Positions 15,562 through 22,628 of a stretch of DNA of 35,303 nucleotides are shown here, one piece after another; the stretch's first letter is position 1, and every line of letters starts with the position of its first letter. The position numbers were made by a program, and so were the translations under genes. The stretch covers positions 1 through 35,303 of the forward strand of contig PMYK01000040.1 of the NCBI GenBank assembly GCA_003171255.1, written 5' to 3'. The notes beneath the pieces were generated by a model. The model did not search any database and was not told the origin of the DNA. It was given only the letters and a program-made list of their open reading frames with translations. The DNA is from Chloroflexota bacterium. GTDB lineage: Bacteria > Chloroflexota > Limnocylindria > Limnocylindrales > CSP1-4.

Positions 15562-15769
15562 TTGCGGGTGGCGAGCGAGGGGCGGCGACGCGAGGGCCGG
15601 CCGGCACTCCCAGACGCTGAGCTATATCGTCAACCGAAAGGTTGGCCGAGAAACGCAGCACGACGACGATGCGCCGATCGGGGTCGAAGGAGGCGAGGGC
15701 GCTGCCGAGGATGTCGCGATCGACTGCGGCCTCCGTTTCGTTCGACGTCCAGACGGCGGGTGAGTCTGT
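15545..15769 (-). pseudogene. Remnant of an ECF sigma factor (region 4 only)
   Basis: Read on the minus strand, the open frame from 15769 to the stop at 15545 contains AVDRDILGSALASFDPDRR, IVVVLRFSANLSVDDIAQ and RLGVPAG. This is the sigma-70 region 4 pattern (RxxVVVLRF-x-xLSVDDIAxxLGVPAG). The expected TVKSRLHRA recognition helix is missing; the frame instead runs PRVAAPRSPP and ends inside the merR operator. There is no start codon and no region 2. A stop (15772-15770) closes the frame upstream. It is best explained as a decayed 3' piece of an ECF gene, lying back to back with the intact ECF gene at 15827. Confidence 0.55.
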
Positions 15770-15796
15770 TCAGAGAATAGCCGACGAAAACACGTA

Positions 15797-15820
15797 AACG
15801 TTGCGGCTCAGCGAGGCGTT
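15797..15820 (+). promoter_or_regulatory. Candidate ECF-type autoregulated promoter
   Basis: AAC (15797-15799, within GTAAAC) and CGTT (15817-15820) are separated by 17 nt, matching the AAC-N16/17-CGT layout of ECF sigma promoters. The predicted start of transcription falls near the GTG at 15827. The rest of the 309-nt gap from 15518 holds the merR operator and the sigma remnant. Confidence 0.45.
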
Positions 15821-15826
15821 AATACT

Positions 15827-16360
15827 GTGGCAGCGGTTGCCCGGCGAGAGCACGCAGGTGATTGGTTGAACGGTGACGCGACGGTCGAGCCTTTCGAGGC
15901 CTTCTATGCGCGCTCGCTGGACTCCGTCTTCCGAGCGGTGCTCGTCACGACTCGCCATTCGGAGCGCGCCGAGGACGCAGTCCATGAGGCGTTCGCGAGA
16001 GCCCTGGCATCGTGGGACAGCGTCGGACGCCACCCGAATCCGCTCGCGTGGACGATTCGGGTCGCACTCAACTTCCACGCTTCGAGCTGGCGCGTCTGGC
16101 GTCGCGAACAGCCCGAGCCGCCGGAGGTCGCCGTGGCCGACGAGTTGCCGATCGATCCGTTCCTGCTGCGAGCAGTCTGGAGGCTGCCTCGCCGACAGCG
16201 GCAGGTGGTCGCCCTGAGGGTCCTGGCCGACCTGAGTGCGGAGCAGACGGCGGACATCCTCGGCATCAGCGCGGGAACCGTCGGAGCCCACCTTCATCGA
16301 GCGCTGGGGAAGTTGCGGGAGAACCTCGCCGCGACAGACTACGCGGAGGCCCTGGGATGA
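15827..16360 (+). CDS. ECF-family RNA polymerase sigma factor
   Basis: 177 aa from GTG 15827. Region 2 spans about 23-92 (FEAFYARSLDSVFRAVLVTT, then AEDAVHEAFARALASWDSVG and PLAWTIRVALNFHASSWRVW) and region 4 about 112-165 (AVWRLPRRQRQVVALRVLAD, LSAEQTADILGISAGTVGAH, LHRALGKLRENL). This is a SigE/Rv-type ECF sigma of normal length without a C-terminal extension. An in-frame TTG at 15866 has a weak AGG upstream, but the ECF-like promoter places the transcript start near 15827, favouring a leaderless GTG. The stop overlaps the next gene's ATG (ATGA), pairing it with a probable membrane anti-sigma factor. Confidence 0.93.
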   Translation: MAAVARREHAGDWLNGDATVEPFEAFYARSLDSVFRAVLVTTRHSERAEDAVHEAFARALASWDSVGRHPNPLAWTIRVALNFHASSWRVWRREQPEPPEVAVADELPIDPFLLRAVWRLPRRQRQVVALRVLADLSAEQTADILGISAGTVGAHLHRALGKLRENLAATDYAEALG

Positions 16361-17151
16361 ATGACGAGCTGCTCGCGGCGGAGCTCAAGCGGGTCTTCGG
16401 CCGATACCGGGCCGGTGCGGTGAGTGTCGATGACCTGGCGGCCGCTCGAAGTCGCGCGTGGAAGTCGCCCGGTCGGCCTTCGGTCCTCGGCCTCAGCGCG
16501 GGCGTTGTGCTGGTGGCCGCTTGCCTCGCCAGTGCGGCCCTCGTCCTGCAGCCCTTCGCCCCTAGCCCGCAATCTGCCTCTGTCTTTGGGTCGTGGCGGC
16601 GAGTCCCCACCTCGCCCGACCCGGCAATGGCCGGCTGGGCCTCGAGCCACTGCACCAACACGACCCTGCCGTTGCTCATTCAGGATCAGCGCGGAACTGC
16701 CAGCCTGTTCGTGTTCCGGCAAGGCTCGACCTACCTCGACTGCATAGTCTGGACGGTTGACACGCCGACCGAGAAGGGCTGGTTCTCGTCATCGAGCACG
16801 GGCCACGTCGACGACTCCGCAAAGCCGATGGAGTTGTGGTCGGAGATGGGGATGCAGGTTGCCGACCAGAGTTCGATCGAGACCGCCCTCGGTCAGGCTC
16901 CCGGTGCGGCATCAGTCGTGATCGTGACGGCGGAAGGGGCGGAGGTCCAGGCATCACTCCGCGACGGAATCTTCGCCGCGTGGTGGCCGACGAGCGGCCT
17001 CCAGAACCCCAGCATTCGCGAGGTTCGAGCGTACGGCCCGGACGGAACCCTGCTCGGCCAGGTGGAAGTACCACCCGCGAGCGGCCCACCGCAAGCACCC
17101 TGGACGCCCGAGCCGCCTCCCAGCGGACTGCCCATTCCGCCTGCGAACTGA
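16357..17151 (+). CDS. One-pass membrane protein, probable anti-sigma factor
   Basis: 264 aa, ATG at 16357 overlapping the sigma stop by 4 nt. The same frame is open further upstream, but only inside the sigma gene. About 42 cytosolic residues (MNDELLAAELKRVFGRYRAG) precede one transmembrane helix at about 43-65 (VLGLSAGVVLVAACLASAAL), and the rest is outside. The external part has a few Cys residues, a VVIVTAEGAEVQASLRDGIF segment and a Pro-rich end (PEPPPSGLPIPP). There is no HxxxCxxC zinc anti-sigma motif. Position, coupling and topology support an anti-sigma role; the fold itself is not recognised. The external domain would be the sensor. Confidence 0.75.
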   Translation: MNDELLAAELKRVFGRYRAGAVSVDDLAAARSRAWKSPGRPSVLGLSAGVVLVAACLASAALVLQPFAPSPQSASVFGSWRRVPTSPDPAMAGWASSHCTNTTLPLLIQDQRGTASLFVFRQGSTYLDCIVWTVDTPTEKGWFSSSSTGHVDDSAKPMELWSEMGMQVADQSSIETALGQAPGAASVVIVTAEGAEVQASLRDGIFAAWWPTSGLQNPSIREVRAYGPDGTLLGQVEVPPASGPPQAPWTPEPPPSGLPIPPAN

Positions 17152-17257
17152 GGATCGGCCGCTTAGGCAAACCCACCGATTAGGCGCGGGCGACCCTGAC
17201 CCCGGCGCATGGGTGAAGCGCAGCTTCGCGACTGACTCGGGATTCCCGGCCGTGGGC

Positions 17258-17263
17258 TATCGT
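17258..17263 (+). promoter_or_regulatory. -10 box directly before alkA
   Basis: TATCGT lies 9 nt before the GTG at 17273, the same spacing as at lhr, with no ribosome binding site. A short hairpin GAAGC/GCTTC (about 17216-17228) lies just upstream and might close the sigma operon. Confidence 0.4.
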
Positions 17264-17272
17264 CCGTGAACC

Positions 17273-17968
17273 GTGGTAGCAACTCGCGCGCGTTTGACCG
17301 AGGAAACGCTCGACCTGGCCGTCCGAGCGCTGGCGACCCGCGATCCCGATCTGCGAGCCATCGTCGAACGTTTCGGGCTGCCGCCGCTGTGGGATCGGCC
17401 TCCCGGCTTCGCGACGCTGGTTCACATCGTGCTCGAGCAGCAGGTGTCGCTGGCTTCGGCTCAGGCCGCCTTCGACCGGCTTTACGCCGCCGTGGATGTG
17501 CTGGCTCCTGACCGATTTCTCGAGCTCGACGACGCCGAGCTGCTGTCCATCGGCTTCAGTCGCCAGAAGGCTCGATACGTTCGCGACCTGGCTCGAGCCG
17601 TCGCCGCCGGGACGCTCGACCTCGAGAATCTGGCCAGCCTGCCAGACGAGGACGTCCATCGGGCGCTGGTAGCGCAGACCGGAATCGGACCATGGACGGC
17701 CTCGATCTACTTGCTGATGGTTCTGGGGCGGCCGGACGTGTGGCCCTCAACGGACATGGCGCTTGCGGCGGCTGTGGCCGAGGTCAAGGGCCTGGCGCGC
17801 CGACCCGACGCCACTCAGATGCAGGCCCTGGCAATTGCGTGGGCGCCGTGGCGATCTGTCGCGGCCCGGCTCTTCTGGCACGACTACCTGGGACGCCGCG
17901 GGCGGAACACGCCCCGCCCTATTCCAGCGAGTGGCCTTCCGTCGGCGCCCGCCAGGCCGGTCGGCTGA
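17273..17968 (+). CDS. alkA: DNA-3-methyladenine glycosylase II (AlkA-type, HhH-GPD)
   Basis: 231 aa, GTG start at 17273. The helix-hairpin-helix TGIGPWTAS lies at 136-144 and is followed by RPDVWPSTDMAL, with D161 as the catalytic Asp of the HhH-GPD family. The earlier segment LVHIVLEQQVSLASAQAAFD and GFSRQKARYVRDLA are also family signatures. It removes alkylated purines such as 3-methyladenine, leaving abasic sites. There is no N-terminal AlkA TBP-like domain, so this is the short form. The last 50 nt overlap the convergent CPBP gene, and the Pro-rich tail may be dispensable. It opens a repair-rich stretch that includes the DUF2130-like nuclease and Ku. Confidence 0.93.
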   Translation: MVATRARLTEETLDLAVRALATRDPDLRAIVERFGLPPLWDRPPGFATLVHIVLEQQVSLASAQAAFDRLYAAVDVLAPDRFLELDDAELLSIGFSRQKARYVRDLARAVAAGTLDLENLASLPDEDVHRALVAQTGIGPWTASIYLLMVLGRPDVWPSTDMALAAAVAEVKGLARRPDATQMQALAIAWAPWRSVAARLFWHDYLGRRGRNTPRPIPASGLPSAPARPVG

Positions 17969-18752
17969 CGACGATCCAGAGCGCCACGAGCACGTACAGC
18001 GTCATCGGCACGATCCCCGACTCCCCGCCGATCCCGTCGAGCGTCCCCGCCGAGCCCACGACGAGCGCCTGGAGCTGGAACCAGATCCCGTTGTGGGCGC
18101 CGTGGAACACGACCGCCGGCCACGTGCTCCCCGACGCGACCCGCAGCTCGTTGGCCACGAAGCTCATGGCCACGATCGTGATCGTGAACGGAACCATGTA
18201 GAGCGGGCCGGCGCCGCCGTGGTAGGCAGCGGCGATGTAGATCAGCGGAACGTGCCAGAACGCCCAGAGGAGTCCGCTCGCCAGCCCGGCTCGGACACGA
18301 CCATAGCCGACCAACCTCGGCAGCAGAAAGCCGCGCCAGCCGAACTCCTCGCCGATCGCCTCGAGCGACCCGGCGCCGATGATGAGGATTGTTGTGGCCG
18401 CGAACACGAGCACCGATGTGCCCTGAAGCCCGAGCTTCACCACCCCGAGCGCCCACGCGGCGACGTAGCCCGAAGTCAGCACGACGGTCGGGATCGCGAC
18501 CGCAGGGACCCAGGCCCGCAGACCGGCCGGCCGAGCGGCGAATCCGTTCCAGGCGGCTCGTGAGAGCGCTCGGCCGCCGAGCGCGAGGACCACGACGGCC
18601 GCGGCAAGCGGGATCCAGCCGTACGGGTCGACGAATCGCCCGCCCAGGATCGAGGTCGCCAGGCCGAGGCCGAGTGCCAGGACCGCGAACAGCACCGCCT
18701 CACCGCGACGTCCGAGTCTGCGCAACGCCTCCTCCGAATCTGGGATCGCCAC
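17919..18752 (-). CDS. CPBP (CAAX/ABI) family intramembrane metalloprotease
   Basis: 277 aa with about 7-8 hydrophobic segments. The three CPBP motifs are intact: EEFGWRGFLLP with E135, E136 and R140; ASGLLWAFWHVPL with H167; and FHGAHNGIW with H217, H220 and N221. These form the glutamate/histidine active site buried in the membrane. Bacterial members process or protect against peptides (for example bacteriocin immunity) or have unknown substrates; no peptide gene is nearby. The start is GTG at 18752. It is convergent with alkA (50-nt overlap) and divergent from the nuclease gene across a strong inverted repeat. Confidence 0.92.
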   Translation of the reverse strand: MAIPDSEEALRRLGRRGEAVLFAVLALGLGLATSILGGRFVDPYGWIPLAAAVVVLALGGRALSRAAWNGFAARPAGLRAWVPAVAIPTVVLTSGYVAAWALGVVKLGLQGTSVLVFAATTILIIGAGSLEAIGEEFGWRGFLLPRLVGYGRVRAGLASGLLWAFWHVPLIYIAAAYHGGAGPLYMVPFTITIVAMSFVANELRVASGSTWPAVVFHGAHNGIWFQLQALVVGSAGTLDGIGGESGIVPMTLYVLVALWIVVSRPAWRAPTEGHSLE

Positions 18753-18842
18753 AGAGTAGCGCCCGAGCCGTCGCGGGCGACGAGTCCGCGCGCGGATCCC
18801 GGGGCAATCGGTCGAACGGCAGTCGGCTCGGGCCGGCCCTCT

Positions 18843-18863
18843 TGTGACACGCTAGCTGTCACA
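18843..18863. promoter_or_regulatory. 7-bp perfect inverted repeat between divergent genes
   Basis: TGTGACA (18843-18849) and TGTCACA (18857-18863) form a perfect inverted repeat around a 7-nt spacer, 21 nt before the ATG at 18885 and about 90 nt from the CPBP start. It looks like an operator. The half-site spacing is too wide for a CRP/FNR site (TGTGA-N6-TCACA). No regulator gene is adjacent. Confidence 0.6.
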
Positions 18864-18884
18864 GGCTCGGCCCAGTCTCGGGCC

Positions 18885-20150
18885 ATGGAAACCGCCCGGT
18901 TGGTCCAGCTCCCGTCGACTGCGAGCCGTCAGGCAAGCATTCGCCTCGAGGCCGATCGGCTCGTGGTCGAGCATCTCGTCCTCGACGACCCGGCGCTGGC
19001 CGCATTCGTGGCCGATCGCCCGGTCGAGGAACGGGCCGCGCTGATCGAGCGGGCGCTGCGGGTCGGCCTCACCGCGATCCAGAGCGTCGGCGTCACGGTC
19101 AACGTGGATGCGGTGCGGGCCGAGTTCCAGGGGCTGCTGCGGCAGACCGAGGCTGCCAACGAGCGGGCCGCCGTGGCCCTGGACGGCGTCCTGCGGCAGA
19201 ACTTCGCGGATGGCGATGGGCGGCTGCCGCGGACGCTGGAGCGGTTCCTCGGAGACAAGGGCCAGCTGCGGGGCTTCGTGGACGAACTCTTCGACGAGGG
19301 CAAACGTGACAGTGCCATCGGCCGAATGAAGGTGCTGCTGGGCGCCTACTTCGATGGCGACGCGTCTCGACTCGCGCAGCTGCTCGATCCCACGCGGTTG
19401 GGCTCGCCGATGCACCAGTTCCGGGTCGAGATGACGGATGGCTTCGCCAGGCTCAACGAGCGGCTGGCGGGACTCGAGGCTGCAGGCGCGGCGCGGGCGT
19501 CGGAGCGGGCGAGGTCAACGGCCAAGGGCGCGGACTTCGAGAGTGTCGTCGAGGCGATGCTCGGCGACCTGGCCCGAGGATCGGGCGATCTACTGGAACG
19601 AATCGGCAACGAGACGGGCGCGCTGATCGGCTCCAAGAAGGGCGACTTCGTCCTTACGCTCAACTCCGAGGGCACAGCCGGGTCCGAGCTGCGGGTGGTG
19701 GTCGAGTGCAAGGATCGCTACGTCTCCGGCCGAGCCATGCGCGACGAGTTGCGCGGGGCCAAGACGAATCGCGATGCGGCCGTAGCCCTGGTCGTGTTCA
19801 CGGCGGCGCATGCCCCCGCGGGGATTGCCCCATTCGATGTCCGAGCAGGGGACGTCTACTGCGTCGTGGACCCGGCCGCGCCGGATCCGGCCACGCTCGA
19901 GGCCGCCGTCCGGCTGGCTCGGTTGCTGGCCTTGCAAACGCTTCGCGACCACGACGTCGAGGTGGATGCGGCGGCCGTGGCGGAAGCCCTGAAGGGTGTG
20001 CGTGAACAGCTGGAGACACTGCGGGCCCTCAAGCTGACGCTGACGTCGATCGGCACGAGCGCCAAGGAAGTCTACGCAGGCCTCGACCGCCTCCGGGACG
20101 GCATCCTCGCCAGGCTGACGGAAGCCGAAACCGAACTCCGCCGCAAATGA
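18885..20150 (+). CDS. DUF2130-like protein with PD-(D/E)XK nuclease motifs
   Basis: 421 aa, ATG at 18885 without a clear ribosome binding site. The N-terminal half is helical (heptads around 80-200). The region KGADFESVVEAMLGDL (214-229) is followed by KKGDFVLTL with D254 and LRVVVECKDR with E274 and K276, giving the D-x(n)-E-x-K nuclease signature with an upstream Glu (219 or 223). The tail ALVVFTAAHAPAG and GDVYCVVD resembles the end of DUF2130 domains, and another helical segment follows (LEAAVRLARLLALQTL, then EALKGVREQLETLRALKLTL). RmuC-like proteins share this helical-plus-nuclease design and act in recombination. A role in DNA repair or genome defence is inferred from the fold and from neighbouring alkA and ku; it could also be a structural DNA-binding protein. 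Confidence 0.78.
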   Translation: METARLVQLPSTASRQASIRLEADRLVVEHLVLDDPALAAFVADRPVEERAALIERALRVGLTAIQSVGVTVNVDAVRAEFQGLLRQTEAANERAAVALDGVLRQNFADGDGRLPRTLERFLGDKGQLRGFVDELFDEGKRDSAIGRMKVLLGAYFDGDASRLAQLLDPTRLGSPMHQFRVEMTDGFARLNERLAGLEAAGAARASERARSTAKGADFESVVEAMLGDLARGSGDLLERIGNETGALIGSKKGDFVLTLNSEGTAGSELRVVVECKDRYVSGRAMRDELRGAKTNRDAAVALVVFTAAHAPAGIAPFDVRAGDVYCVVDPAAPDPATLEAAVRLARLLALQTLRDHDVEVDAAAVAEALKGVREQLETLRALKLTLTSIGTSAKEVYAGLDRLRDGILARLTEAETELRRK

Positions 20151-20160
20151 GATCGCCGGT

Positions 20161-20328
20161 CGGACGGCGCATTGCGTCGTTGGCGCCTGTGCTCCTCGCT
20201 CACGGACGTTGAGTCCGCTCGCTCCGGGTGCTCGGCTCCGCCTAGCACTGCGCTCGTCGGACCGACGATCGGGTTGGGCGGGGGTTCAGTCGGACGGCGC
20301 ATTGCGTCGTTGTCGCCTGTGCTGCTCA
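20161..20328 (-). repeat. Structured dispersed repeat, copy A (minus orientation)
   Basis: A 168-bp element with end repeats at 20161-20202 (42 bp) and 20291-20328 (38 bp, with a 4-bp deletion), both in the same orientation, around an 88-bp core. Read on the minus strand it matches copy B at 22629-22797 along its full length, with 40 of 42 identities in the best end repeat. The core carries a small hairpin, CGGAC/GTCCG, that is conserved by compensatory change in copy B. It fills most of the gap between the DUF2130-like gene and ku. No protein is supported. Confidence 0.82.
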
Positions 20329-20452
20329 CGGATCGCGCTGCCGCGCGTCACGCGGAACGGTCCGCTCGGCGCTCTGGACGCCAGGCGACGCCGCGCTATG
20401 CTCGCGCTTCGCGGACTCAGCGAGATGAGTTCACGCAGCGAGGTGTTGTCCG

Positions 20453-21370
20453 GTGGCGCGATCGATGTGGAAGGGGGCAATCCAGTTCGGACTGGTGACG
20501 ATTCCGGTGAAGCTGTACCTGGCCACGGAATCGAAGGGCGTGAGCTTCAACATGCTCCACGCCGACTGCCACGGCCGGATCCAGATGAAGACCTACTGCC
20601 CCACGGACGACGCCTACATCGAGCGGAGCGACACCGTTCGCGGCTACGAAGTCGCGCCGGCTCAGTACGTCGTCGTCGACGACGAGGATCTGGCGGCAGT
20701 GCCGTTGAAGACCGTTCGCTCCATCGAGATAGAGCAGTTCGTGCCGGTCGACTCGGATGCCGAGGCAACTCGATTCATCAAGCAGGCCTACTACCTCGAG
20801 CCCGAGCCCGTCGCGCGGAAGGCCTTCTACCTCCTGAAGCAGGTACTGGCGGAGCGAGGCTTGAGGGCCATCGCCAAGGTCGTGATGAGGGATCGCGAGC
20901 AGCTGGCCGCAATCGACCCCTTCGCATCGACGATGCTCCTCTCGACGCTCTACTGGCCCGACGAGATCCGCTCCGTGGCGGAGCTGTCGCTGCCCGAGTC
21001 CGAGGTCGAGGTCAAGCCCGCCGAGCGAGCCATGGCGGAGCTGCTCATCGATGCCATGACGCACGAGTTCGAGCCGGCGGCCTACCACGACGAGTACCGT
21101 GAGGCGCTGCTGGCGATCATCGAAGCCAAGGCCGCCGGCGCCGAAACAGCCGCACCGGTAGCGGCACCTGCGGCTGGCATCGCCGACCTGATGGCCGCCC
21201 TCGAGGCCAGTGTCGCCACCGCGAAAGCTGCCCGGACCGGCCCCGCCCCGGAGACCATGGCGGAGGCCAAAGCCCGACCATCGCGCAAGACGGCACCCGT
21301 CCCGGTCATGGCAGCCGAAGCCACATCCGGCGCCGAAGTTGCGCAGGCTCGCCGCCGCAAGTCGGCCTAG
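20453..21370 (+). CDS. ku: Ku protein (bacterial non-homologous end joining)
   Basis: 305 aa, GTG at 20453 with GAGG about 9 nt upstream. The N-terminus ARSMWKGAIQFGLVTIPVKL and the segments SFNMLHADCHGRIQMKTYCP, GYEVAPAQYVVVDDEDL, TVRSIEIEQFVPV and ARKAFYLLKQVLAERGLRAI are hallmark Ku sequences. The protein forms a homodimeric ring that binds DNA ends and recruits LigD. The C-terminal 50 residues are Ala/Pro/Lys-rich (RPSRKTAPVP, ARRRKSA), like the extended basic tails that aid DNA binding in other bacterial Ku proteins. No ligD is in the window, so the ligase must be elsewhere. The gene is bracketed by inverted copies of a dispersed repeat. Confidence 0.97.
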   Translation: MARSMWKGAIQFGLVTIPVKLYLATESKGVSFNMLHADCHGRIQMKTYCPTDDAYIERSDTVRGYEVAPAQYVVVDDEDLAAVPLKTVRSIEIEQFVPVDSDAEATRFIKQAYYLEPEPVARKAFYLLKQVLAERGLRAIAKVVMRDREQLAAIDPFASTMLLSTLYWPDEIRSVAELSLPESEVEVKPAERAMAELLIDAMTHEFEPAAYHDEYREALLAIIEAKAAGAETAAPVAAPAAGIADLMAALEASVATAKAARTGPAPETMAEAKARPSRKTAPVPVMAAEATSGAEVAQARRRKSA

Positions 21371-21459
21371 CGCAACCCCGACACGGCAGCCTGACTCGAG
21401 TCTCGACGTCACTCCGGTGGCAGCGGGAGTCGTGCGACTCTCGCCTTTGCCGCCTGCGC

Positions 21460-21465
21460 TACCCT
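21460..21465 (+). promoter_or_regulatory. -10 box directly before the RimJ/RimL-like gene
   Basis: TACCCT lies 7 nt before the ATG at 21473 with no ribosome binding site, again consistent with a leaderless transcript. Confidence 0.42.
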
Positions 21466-21472
21466 TTCGGCT

Positions 21473-22144
21473 ATGTCCGGACACCCCTGGCCGCTCTTCG
21501 ATCTGCGCCTTCGAACGCCGCGCCTCGAGCTGCGCCTGCCGACGGACGACGACCTGATCGAGCTGGCTCGAGTCGCCCGTGCGGGCATCGTCGACCCTGA
21601 CCGAACGGTCTTCCTGCTCCCCTGGCACAAGCTCCCCTCCCCCGCCTTCGAGCGCCAGTTCCTGCTCCACTGGTGGGGCGAGCGCGGCCGGTGGAGCCCG
21701 ACCGCATGGTCACTGGCACTCGTGGTAACCGATAACGGCGTGCCGATCGGGGTCCAGGAGCTCATGGCCCGCGACTTCGCCATCAAGCACGTCGTCAACT
21801 CGGGCAGTTGGCTGGGTCGTGAGTTCCAGGGCCACGGACTGGGAACGGAGGCCCGGGCCGCAGTTCTCGCGTTGGCGTTCGACGGCCTTGGCGCGGATGC
21901 CGCCGAGTCGGGCTACATCGAGGGCAACGCCGCCTCGGCTCGAGTGTCGGACAAGCTCGGCTACCGCGTCAGCGGCGACGAGGTCTTCGCGATCGAGGGC
22001 AAGCGCGAACTGGAGATCAAGGTGCGCTGCACCCGCGAGACGTGGCGGCGCGACTTCGTCCCGGTCACGATCGAAGGCCTCGAGCCGTGCCTGAGTCTGT
22101 TTGGCGTCGGCGTACTGAGCCCCGACGACTGGGCAACGTTCTAG
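21473..22144 (+). CDS. RimJ/RimL-like GNAT acetyltransferase
   Basis: 223 aa, ATG at 21473. The N-terminus FDLRLRTPRLELRLPTDDDL is the typical start of the acetyltransf_3 (RimJ/RimL) group. The acetyl-CoA loop lies in GSWLGREFQGHGLGTEARAA (Q-G-H-G-L-G), followed by SGYIEGNAASARVSDKLGYR, which matches motif B with the conserved N and S. Relatives acetylate or succinylate N-terminal amines, spermidine or small amines. The acceptor is not predictable. A C-terminal extension of about 35 residues (VTIEGLEPCLSLFGVGVL) goes beyond the core fold. It lies 102 nt after ku, both inside the pair of inverted repeats. Confidence 0.92.
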   Translation: MSGHPWPLFDLRLRTPRLELRLPTDDDLIELARVARAGIVDPDRTVFLLPWHKLPSPAFERQFLLHWWGERGRWSPTAWSLALVVTDNGVPIGVQELMARDFAIKHVVNSGSWLGREFQGHGLGTEARAAVLALAFDGLGADAAESGYIEGNAASARVSDKLGYRVSGDEVFAIEGKRELEIKVRCTRETWRRDFVPVTIEGLEPCLSLFGVGVLSPDDWATF

Positions 22145-22158
22145 ACATTCGGCGCCGC

Positions 22159-22303
22159 GGCCGCCACTCGGCCGCTCGCCACTCGGCCCCGTGCCCGCCA
22201 CTCGGCCGCTCGCCACTCGGCTCCGTGCCGCCACTCGGTCCCGTGCCCGCCTCCCGGCCCCGTGCCGGCCACTCGCCACTCGCCACTCGCCACTCGCCAC
22301 TCG
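22159..22303. repeat. Degenerate gccgctcgccactcgg repeat with a 7-bp satellite
   Basis: The region is built from variants of gccgctcgccactcgg and ccccgtgcc, ending in five perfect tandem copies of CCACTCG at 22269-22303. The 7-bp unit would shift a reading frame with every copy gained or lost, so it is not coding. It starts just after the GNAT stop and is the first of three repeat types in the 665-nt gap 22145-22809. Confidence 0.85.
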
Positions 22304-22402
22304 TCGAACGCGGCGCCGACCGGGCCCCCGCCCCGAATGCCACCGGAGGCGCCGACCGGCGACTCCGGACCGCCTCGTCGTCTCTTGCGACGGCCAGGTT
22401 CG

Positions 22403-22607
22403 AGCTAACACCGATGGCGGCGGTACTAAGTTGAAGCTCGGCCTGCGAGGGCGCCCGGGTCGGGGCCGTTCGCCTCTTCAGCGTCGATTCTGGGCGCGAA
22501 TCTGAGCAGAGCCGACCAGATGCGGCCCGGTTGGGGCGTATCGAGCCACTCGCACCCGTCGCGATGGCGGCACCTTCGGTTTAGTACCGCCCGTATCGGT
22601 GTTAGCT
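22403..22607. mobile_element. 205-bp MITE-like element with 34-bp terminal inverted repeats
   Basis: The left end (22403-22436) and the reverse complement of the right end (22574-22607) agree at 28 of 34 positions, both beginning AGCTAACACCGAT and sharing CGGTACTAA. The interior has no transposase. Size and structure fit a miniature inverted-repeat element moved in trans, or a long imperfect stem-loop. No clear target-site duplication is visible at the borders. Confidence 0.6.
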
Positions 22608-22628
22608 AGAAATAGGACGCCTCGCAGA

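Noticed and set aside
18843-18863. CRP/FNR-type site
   Set aside because: The TGTGA and TCACA parts are separated by 11 nt, not the 6 nt needed for CRP, and no CRP-family regulator is nearby.
20417-21670. 417-aa minus-strand frame opposite ku
   Set aside because: Gly/Leu/Arg-rich antisense sequence; the plus strand encodes a canonical Ku protein.
22159-22303. CRISPR array
   Set aside because: The repeat unit is 7-16 bp with no unique spacers of regular length and no cas gene in the window.
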